The translations under genes were made by a program, and so were the position numbers. Below are positions 42,519 through 47,365 of a stretch of 47,365 nt of DNA, one piece after another. The notes under the pieces are model-generated. The model made no database searches and was not told the origin of the DNA. It saw only the letters and a program-made list of their open reading frames with translations. How positions within the stretch are numbered: position 1 is the first letter of the stretch; every line of letters starts with the position of its first letter. The DNA is from Blastocatellia bacterium (GTDB lineage: Bacteria > Acidobacteriota > Blastocatellia > HR10 > J050), in contig JANWZE010000036.1 in the NCBI GenBank assembly GCA_025054955.1, positions 1 to 47,365 on the forward strand, written 5' to 3'.

Positions 42519-43517
42519 CTAGCCGTTGTCGCATTTGGCCTGCTCGATCAGTGCAACGTTGCGTTCATACGAAGGCACTGTCTCACCCTGCGGCACAGGC
42601 GGCGGATACCGATGCGAGCGATAGACCGGATAAGCTTCGGTTCGCAGATGAGCCAGCATGTGATGACCGAGTCGCGTGCGTCGTTCATGTCGCAATGCCG
42701 ATAGATCAATCGTTGCCACAACAATCCGCTCACCTGGTCCGGGAGACGCTTGCGCCAAGATGCGTCCGTCGAAATCCACCACCATGCTGCCGCCCGGCCA
42801 CGAATACGGCGGGTAATGTTTCAAACTCGCGCCTTGATTGGCCGCTACCACGTAGGCGATGTTTTCGATCGCTCGGCAGCGATTGACGATCGTCCACCAA
42901 TCCATCGGTTCGGTCGCGCCCCACGGGTCCATGTAGGCAGAGACCCGCAGCAGAACCTCAGCGCCATTGGCAGCCAATTGTCGGATTGCTTCGGGAAACA
43001 GCCAGTCATAACAAATGGCGCACCCAAGCCTGCCAATTGGCGTGTCAGCCACAGGGAAGAGAGGCTCATCGTAATTGTCCAGATCATGGGGACTGGTGTG
43101 CACCTCATAGGGAATCCACGTATTGACTTTGCGGTATTTGTAGCAAATTCCTTCCGGGCCGATCAAACACGTTGTGTTAAACACATGCCCCGGCCAACGC
43201 GGATCGGCTTCCAACATTGTGCCACTTTGAATGTAGAGATTGTGCTCTCGCGCCTTCCGCACCAGCCGGTCTGTATGCTCGTTTGGGATCGGCACAGCAA
43301 GTTTGTCAAGCAATTCCTTGACCGTAGGAAACACCGGCGCAGCGTGCGCGAATTCTGGAAAGACAACCAACCGAACCGGCATAAAGGGCGCCGCTCCGGC
43401 CACTGCCGAATCAATCATGGACAGCATCCGCTCGGTGTTCGCCCGCATCTGGCTACGGTCAAGCGGGTTGGCAAAGTCAGTTTGACAAACGGCTACGGCG
43501 TATCGAATGTGTTCCAT
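42519..43517 (-). CDS. Nitrilase-superfamily amidohydrolase
   Basis: A 332-residue C-N hydrolase. The triad is E55 (VFPEFAH), K130 (KYRKVNTW) and C169 (CAICYDWLFPEA). The active-site cysteine neighbourhood and the long segment after it (DPWGATEPMDWWTIVNRCRA) place it nearer the aliphatic amidase/nitrilase-related branches than the short enzyme at 5235. The start at ATG 43517 has AAGGGAG eight bases upstream; a longer frame starting at 43730 lacks one. A TTGTCA/TAGAGT pair with a 17-base spacer (43632-43604) could be its promoter. The substrate is not clear. Confidence 0.88.
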   Translation of the reverse strand: MEHIRYAVAVCQTDFANPLDRSQMRANTERMLSMIDSAVAGAAPFMPVRLVVFPEFAHAAPVFPTVKELLDKLAVPIPNEHTDRLVRKAREHNLYIQSGTMLEADPRWPGHVFNTTCLIGPEGICYKYRKVNTWIPYEVHTSPHDLDNYDEPLFPVADTPIGRLGCAICYDWLFPEAIRQLAANGAEVLLRVSAYMDPWGATEPMDWWTIVNRCRAIENIAYVVAANQGASLKHYPPYSWPGGSMVVDFDGRILAQASPGPGERIVVATIDLSALRHERRTRLGHHMLAHLRTEAYPVYRSHRYPPPVPQGETVPSYERNVALIEQAKCDNG

Positions 43518-43941
43518 GGTGTACTCCCTTCCGGTGGTTCTTGATGCAATTTTGCCTCGACCGAGGCCAGCATTGACCGCGCAGCGTCGAGGAAAGCTAG
43601 CGTACTCTACAATGGATACACCCCGTTGACAACGGCACATCCATCGCTCACGCGTGTGCTGCGTCTTGTTTTTGCTTTTCACAGAGCAACCGGTGGTCGC
43701 CATGAGTGGCCTCTGATCACAAAAGATCATTCGTGCGTGTATGAGCAGCGGTCTATTCTGGGCTCTGGCGCAGGTTGTGTCTTGCTAGTTGCTGTGCTGC
43801 TCAGGCCTCGGTAAAATCCCCCCTCCATCCTTGGGATGGCAAAGTCAACATCAACGGGCATTGGGATACGCAGAAGAGCTGCCATCAATCCGCTCATACG
43901 CGGACCTGTGTGATCCCGATGACCCGGCTGAGGAGGCGATG
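43518..43941. other. Divergent intergenic region
   Basis: This 424-base region separates the nitrilase-family gene (-) and the dehydrogenase gene (+). A TTGTCA and TAGAGT pair for the minus gene is at 43604-43632. No repeat copy, RNA gene or supported coding frame was found. AGGAGG at 43931-43936 is the ribosome site of the plus-strand gene. Confidence 0.5.
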
Positions 43942-44970
43942 ATGAAAGCACTCGTGTTCTACGATCATGGGGACCTGGATGTGTTGAGGTATGAGGACGT
44001 CCCTACGCCCGAGCCGGCTGAAACAGAAGTATTGGTTAAGATCGAAGCTGCTGCGTTAAACCACCTGGACATTTGGGTGCGCCGCGGTTTGCCTGGATTG
44101 AAGTTACCTAAACCCCACATTGGCGGCGCCGATGGCGCTGGCGTAGTGGTCAAGCTGGGCGCGGGTGTCACCGGCATTGAGCTGGGCACGCGTGTCGCGA
44201 TCAATCCTGGCCTCAATCCGGTTGAGGATGAGTTCACGCGGCGAGGCGAGCATCCGATGAGTCCGGCCTACGGCATATTGGGCGAGTCACGAGCCGGTAC
44301 GCTGGCTGAATACGTGGTTGTACCGGCAAGCTCGCTGCTGCCCATGCCCGATGGAGCGACATTTGAAGAAACAGCCGCAGCGCAATTGGTCTTCTTGACA
44401 GCGTGGCGCATGCTGATCACGCGCGGTCAGTTGCGCGCCGGCGAGACCGTGTTGATCATTGGCGCTGGTGGCGGCGTGAATACGGCAGCCTTGCAAATTG
44501 CCAAACTGGCTGGCGCAGAAGTTATCGCGCTAACCAGCACGGAGCAGAAAATGGAGAAAGCGCGCCAGTGCGGCGCTGATCACGTGATCAATTACAAAAC
44601 GGAGGACTGGGTCAAACGCGTTCAAGAGCTGACTCATCGTCGGGGCGTGGATGTGGTGGTGGATAACGTCGGGCGAGCCACCTGGCAGCAGAGCATTTTG
44701 GCGGCCCGGCGGGGTGGTCGAATCATCACCGTTGGCAATACCAGTGGCCCGCTGGTGGAAATGAACATGCGCTATGTCTTCTGGAAACAACTGACGATCC
44801 TCGGCTCGACGATGGGAACCCCAGAAGAGTTTCGTGAGGTGATGAACTTGGTCTGGAAGGGCCGTCTGCGACCGATCATTGATCGGGTCATGCCGCTGGC
44901 TGAGGGAAAGGAGGCGCAGGCCATCATGGAGCGGGGTGAGCAGTTCGGCAAGATCGTCTTGAAGCCGTGA
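43942..44970 (+). CDS. MDR-family dehydrogenase/quinone oxidoreductase
   Basis: A 342-residue medium-chain dehydrogenase/reductase, cytoplasmic and NAD(P)-dependent. The GroES-like half has NHLDIWVRRG and PHIGGADGAGVV. The Rossmann half has the cofactor motif VLIIGAGGGVNTAALQ (170-185) and CGADHVINY. The catalytic-site cysteine position reads Asn40 and the structural zinc cysteines, usually in a NPG...C..C..C block, are replaced by NPGLNPVEDEFTRRGEH, so this copy probably lacks both zincs. AGGAGG lies five bases before ATG 43942. It is monocistronic and could be a quinone or enone reductase. Confidence 0.87.
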   Translation: MKALVFYDHGDLDVLRYEDVPTPEPAETEVLVKIEAAALNHLDIWVRRGLPGLKLPKPHIGGADGAGVVVKLGAGVTGIELGTRVAINPGLNPVEDEFTRRGEHPMSPAYGILGESRAGTLAEYVVVPASSLLPMPDGATFEETAAAQLVFLTAWRMLITRGQLRAGETVLIIGAGGGVNTAALQIAKLAGAEVIALTSTEQKMEKARQCGADHVINYKTEDWVKRVQELTHRRGVDVVVDNVGRATWQQSILAARRGGRIITVGNTSGPLVEMNMRYVFWKQLTILGSTMGTPEEFREVMNLVWKGRLRPIIDRVMPLAEGKEAQAIMERGEQFGKIVLKP

Positions 44971-45036
44971 CAGGCTGATAGGCGAGCGTCACCAAGCGAA
45001 TGGCTTAGGCGTTGACCCAATTCAACTGCACAACAA

Positions 45037-45120
45037 GGAAATCGCCCCTATGCTATGGCACGCCACGAACGATGAAAATGGAGCACGAGCAGGAATGCCT
45101 GTGCCACAGTCTTACAGGAG
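45037..45120 (+). repeat. Dispersed repeat R1, copy near the rhodanese gene
   Basis: GAAATCGCCCCTATGCTATGG is followed by the core CGCCACGAACGATGAAAATG (45061-45080), then a GCA/GGAA/TGC hairpin and CTTACAGGAG. The order matches 98-178. The final AGGAGG (45116-45121) also serves as the ribosome site of the next gene. Confidence 0.8.
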
Positions 45121-45126
45121 GATCGC

Positions 45127-45507
45127 ATGAAGCATGCTGAAGGCTTTTTAGCGATTGTCAACGATGCTAAGACCCGCATTCGGGAAATATCACCGCAAGA
45201 AGTACTGGCCAAATGGCGCCATGGTGAGTCATTTCATTTCATTGATGTGCGCGAGGACCACGAGTGGAGTCGGGGTCACTGTCAGGGCGCTGTGCATCTG
45301 GGTCGCGGCATTATCGAGCGCGACATTGAAGCGAGAATCCCCGACCGTGACGCTCAGATTGTGGTCTATTGCGGCGGTGGCTACCGGTCGGCGCTGGTCG
45401 CCGATAACTTACAGAAGATGGGCTACCGGAATGTCTATTCGATGGCGGGCGGCATCCGGTTGTGGCAGGAGCTGGGCTATCCGATGGTTGTGCCGCCCGG
45501 CTCCTGA
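45127..45507 (+). CDS. Rhodanese-domain sulfurtransferase
   Basis: A 126-residue single-domain rhodanese, cytoplasmic. The active-site loop is CGGGYR with Cys82, a form expected for sulfur transfer. The domain motifs FIDVREDHEW and MAGGIRLWQELGYP are present. The start codon has AGGAGG five bases upstream, and that site is the end of an R1 repeat. The last 31 bases overlap the end of the convergent gene on the other strand. The physiological sulfur acceptor is unknown. Confidence 0.9.
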   Translation: MKHAEGFLAIVNDAKTRIREISPQEVLAKWRHGESFHFIDVREDHEWSRGHCQGAVHLGRGIIERDIEARIPDRDAQIVVYCGGGYRSALVADNLQKMGYRNVYSMAGGIRLWQELGYPMVVPPGS

Positions 45508-45890
45508 TCAGGCGGCAGCAATTGCTCTAACGCTCGACGCAAGCCGACATATTCCTCCAAGAGTTTATTCAAGGTGATGATGAAAGGAATTTGTTTGGCA
45601 GCCGCCGCATCGGCGCGACGACGCAGCTTGCGTTTGGCCATTGGCGTCAAATTGGGTTGGTCGAGCGCCTGCATGACTTCGTAGTAGTTCTCGCCACGTG
45701 GATGCTGGTGATAGCAATAGGTGATGAAGGCCAACGTCAATCCGTCAATACAGTATCTGATTTGTTCGGGATCATCGAAGGAGATGGGCTGAAGCAGAAA
45801 GGAATCGTCCTCGACATTCGTCTGAATCGCAAATTGAAAGATGCGGTCTTGCAGTTGAGCGAGGTTCTGATCATGTTGCGTCTTAGTCAT
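45477..45890 (-). CDS. Hypothetical protein, 137 residues
   Basis: Not recognised. The protein is mainly helical by composition, with a mixed N-terminal half (FDDPEQIRYCIDGLTLAFITYCYHQ in part) and a basic middle (KRKLRRRADAAAA). It has no export signal or membrane helix. ATG 45890 has GAGGAG 14 bases upstream, further than ideal. Its 3' end overlaps the rhodanese gene by 31 bases tail to tail. No role is assigned. Confidence 0.6.
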   Translation of the reverse strand: MTKTQHDQNLAQLQDRIFQFAIQTNVEDDSFLLQPISFDDPEQIRYCIDGLTLAFITYCYHQHPRGENYYEVMQALDQPNLTPMAKRKLRRRADAAAAKQIPFIITLNKLLEEYVGLRRALEQLLPPDQEPGGTTIG

Positions 45891-45945
45891 GTCTGACGTT
45901 TCGACTCCTCAGGTTCAAAGGCGCCTCTGCTGGAAGCTGATTGAG

Positions 45946-46188
45946 CTATGCCGCGGCCGGGTCTTCATAGAGATACTTGATGTCGTGGTAAAAAATGAAA
46001 AATCGAGACCCGTCAGAGCCGGTGATACGGATGAAACTTTTGTCATAGTATTGGATGTAACCACGCATCTCCTGATTGTTCGTCAGCTTCACTACGATCG
46101 GTGTTCTTTCTCGAGCCAGTTGGCTGATGTACTCAATCTGCTTGAACGTTTTCTCCGGCGGAGGCCCTTTTTTCTGAGATGATGGCAT
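45946..46188 (-). CDS. hfq: Hfq-like (Sm-fold) RNA-binding protein
   Basis: An 80-residue protein with the Sm fold. Sm1 reads TPIVVKLTNNQEMRGYIQYYDKSFIRIT and Sm2 reads FIFYHDIKYL, where Hfq usually has YKHAIST. The N-terminal helix is KTFKQIEYISQLARER. Hfq hexamers help small RNAs pair with mRNAs. A promoter (TATAAT, 46213-46208) ends eight bases upstream of a short leader, which rules out a longer N-terminus. Neither miaA nor hflX, the common neighbours, is present. The family is likely; the true orthology is less sure. Confidence 0.72.
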   Translation of the reverse strand: MPSSQKKGPPPEKTFKQIEYISQLARERTPIVVKLTNNQEMRGYIQYYDKSFIRITGSDGSRFFIFYHDIKYLYEDPAAA

Positions 46189-46207
46189 AACTTCACTCCA
46201 CGGCTGG

Positions 46208-46236
46208 ATTATATGGCCTGGCCTAAGATTGCACAA
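46208..46236 (-). promoter_or_regulatory. Promoter of the Hfq-like gene
   Basis: TTGTGC (46236-46231), 17 bases, then TATAAT (46213-46208) on the minus strand. The start would be near 46201, 13 bases before the ATG at 46188. GGAG follows in the leader. Confidence 0.65.
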
Positions 46237-46381
46237 TAGCCGTTGTCAGATTCACCTGCTTGCTGAACGCGCTCCCGGAGGGTGGCCCGTCTTGTTCATC
46301 GCACACCGATTCAGAGCGGCATCAAACCTTCCGGTTTCAACGCGCGTATGCTAAACTGCAACGCCTTTGATGAGGCACAGT

Positions 46382-47086
46382 ATGAGGTTCGTTGTTATTC
46401 TCCTTGCCGTGAGTTGGACGCTGACCGCCAGCGTGCATGCGCAAGACCTGGCCGCGCAGGCCAAAGCCGAATTGGAATTAGCGCAGACTAACCACCTCTA
46501 CATCACCACCGAGCTGGAGCAGATGGAGAGCCTGCTGAAAGAGGCACAAGCGCATCTGGACCGCCAACGCGATCTTTTTGAACGCGGATTGATTCCCCGG
46601 CAAAAGATGGAGCAGGCGGAGCGACTCGTCCGCGAGCGGCAAACATTGGTGGACCTGCTGAGTCAACAAAAGAAGCTCGCCGAGCAATCGGTCGCTTATG
46701 CAGAGGAGGCGGTGCGACTGGTCGAGCGACAACAGACCTTACAACGATCCACGCCAGTCTCATCTTCGATCAAGCGCGTCACCAAGAGTTACGGACGAGG
46801 CACGTGGAGCGCCACCGATTTTCAGGAGCTGGCACGCGCCTTCCGAGAAACCTTCGGTCGCCCTTTGCCGATCACCGCTCTGGGGCAAACACAAACCCAC
46901 GATCGCCTTGGCTATAATCATCAACACCGCATGGATGTGGGCGTTCATCCAGATGGACCTGAAGGCCAGTGGATTATTCAGTACCTGGAAAAGCGTGGTA
47001 TCCCCTACATTGCCTTTCGTAGCGGCGTCCCCGGTCATGCCACAGGCCCACATATTCATATAGGACTGCCATCGCCGCGATTTTAG
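46382..47086 (+). CDS. Exported coiled-coil protein with metallopeptidase-like C-terminus
   Basis: A 234-residue protein. Residues 1-20 form a signal peptide (MRFVVILLAVSWTLTASVHA). Residues about 25-125 are a long charged coiled coil (QMESLLKEAQAHLDRQRDLF). The C-terminus has NHQHRMDVGVHPDG and then GHATGPHIHIG, a His/Asp ... HxH pattern recalling LAS-type peptidases (M15/M23), which cut peptidoglycan peptides. It could tie the cell wall to an outer process, or be a non-catalytic relative. ATG 46382 has GAGG six bases upstream; TTG 46367 and ATG 46370 are less likely. Confidence 0.7.
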   Translation: MRFVVILLAVSWTLTASVHAQDLAAQAKAELELAQTNHLYITTELEQMESLLKEAQAHLDRQRDLFERGLIPRQKMEQAERLVRERQTLVDLLSQQKKLAEQSVAYAEEAVRLVERQQTLQRSTPVSSSIKRVTKSYGRGTWSATDFQELARAFRETFGRPLPITALGQTQTHDRLGYNHQHRMDVGVHPDGPEGQWIIQYLEKRGIPYIAFRSGVPGHATGPHIHIGLPSPRF

Positions 47087-47365
47087 CCACGTTGCTTCGT
47101 TCTCACGAGAGCAGTTTGTGAACGAGTTTATCGCGGGGGCGCACGCTTGCAACGTGCATGAGCCGGCAAGATGTGGGACCCTCAGCCCAAAGGCAATTGA
47201 AAATCGCTCCTCTGACAATAGCCCACGAAACACACGAATCTCACGAAAGAATTGTATTTTCATCGTTCGTGGCGGACGCGGAGCTCATGCGCGATTCCTG
47301 ACTTTATCTTTGGAGTGCGCCGGCAGAGCGAAGCGGCGACGGCGCTTTTGGTTCCAATACTCCGC
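47087..47365 (-). repeat. Dispersed repeat R1, right-end copy
   Basis: Bases 47201-47341 match R1 on the minus strand. They carry the core ATTTTCATCGTTCGTGGCG at 47257-47275 and the 50-base word inverted relative to 1-50. The stretch 47220-47256 also matches 15287-15320. Another small stem, GCACG...CGTGC, lies at about 47142-47157. Only the last 24 bases are beyond the recognisable repeat. No gene is seen. Confidence 0.8.

Noticed and set aside
42519-43517. The second nitrilase-family gene as the missing N-carbamoylputrescine amidase of the polyamine route
   Set aside because: The residues around the triad do not resemble AguB as I know it, and the gene is about 6 kb from speA on a separate transcript.
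1-47365. Whole window as a composite transposon bounded by the R1 inverted copies
   Set aside because: There is no transposase, the content is housekeeping genes, and other R1 copies lie inside; contig ends in repeats explain it more simply.
1-47365. tRNA or rRNA genes
   Set aside because: No cloverleaf or rRNA segment was found in the intergenic regions examined by eye; a short RNA gene could still be missed without a covariance search.

Overview
The window reads as chromosomal DNA of a moderately GC-rich free-living bacterium, most likely an Acidobacteriota-type lineage. This placement is inferred from gene style: a DUF11/tandem-95/FG-GAP surface protein, a TPR C-terminus typical of that group, an Uma2 protein, and a deoxyhypusine-synthase homologue beside speA. 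No rRNA, tRNA, phage, CRISPR array or transposase gene was seen. Both window ends lie in inverted copies of one dispersed repeat, so this may be a whole contig broken at repeats.

Layout. 1-720 is non-coding and packed with repeats and small GC-rich hairpins, then a strong promoter. 751-7299 (+) holds a secreted M1 aminopeptidase, a tight aldehyde dehydrogenase / MEST-like alpha/beta-hydrolase / nitrilase-family operon, and an exported PQQ-type sugar dehydrogenase. 7761-12794 (+) is a 1677-residue surface protein with seven tandem repeats. 12939-18392 (-) holds a membrane acyltransferase-like protein, endonuclease IV, an Uma2 protein and a glycosyltransferase fused to a TPR protein. 18532-28789 (-) is a complex I operon, nuoC-D-H-I-J-K-L-M-N, without nuoA, B, E, F or G. 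28790-29800 is a second repeat- and hairpin-rich non-coding block. 29801-33712 (-) is an apparent three-gene operon: an RDD membrane protein, an NFACT/RqcH protein and a free-standing module that resembles the C-terminus of HerA-like ATPases. 34009-36968 (-) is a polyamine pair, speA plus a DHS-like gene. 37161-41853 (-) holds a SprT-like metalloprotein and the HD hydrolase / RpiB-like / murJ operon. 42004-47086 holds small proteins, a second nitrilase-family enzyme, an MDR dehydrogenase, a rhodanese, an Hfq-like protein and an exported coiled-coil metallopeptidase-like protein.

How the genes work together. The core content is housekeeping: respiration (membrane arm and part of the Q module of complex I), cell-wall lipid II export (MurJ), ribosome quality control (RqcH), DNA repair (Nfo), polyamine synthesis (SpeA then a DHS-like enzyme) and RNA regulation (Hfq-like).

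The least explained material is non-coding. The first kilobase and 29.17-29.48 kb carry a modular element of three small hairpins in which loops and linkers are conserved while stems vary and keep pairing, present as inverted pairs. A second repeat family, with core CGCCACGAACGATGAAAATG, is scattered over at least six sites. Short repeats have also entered gene boundaries and, in one case, apparently a coding frame.
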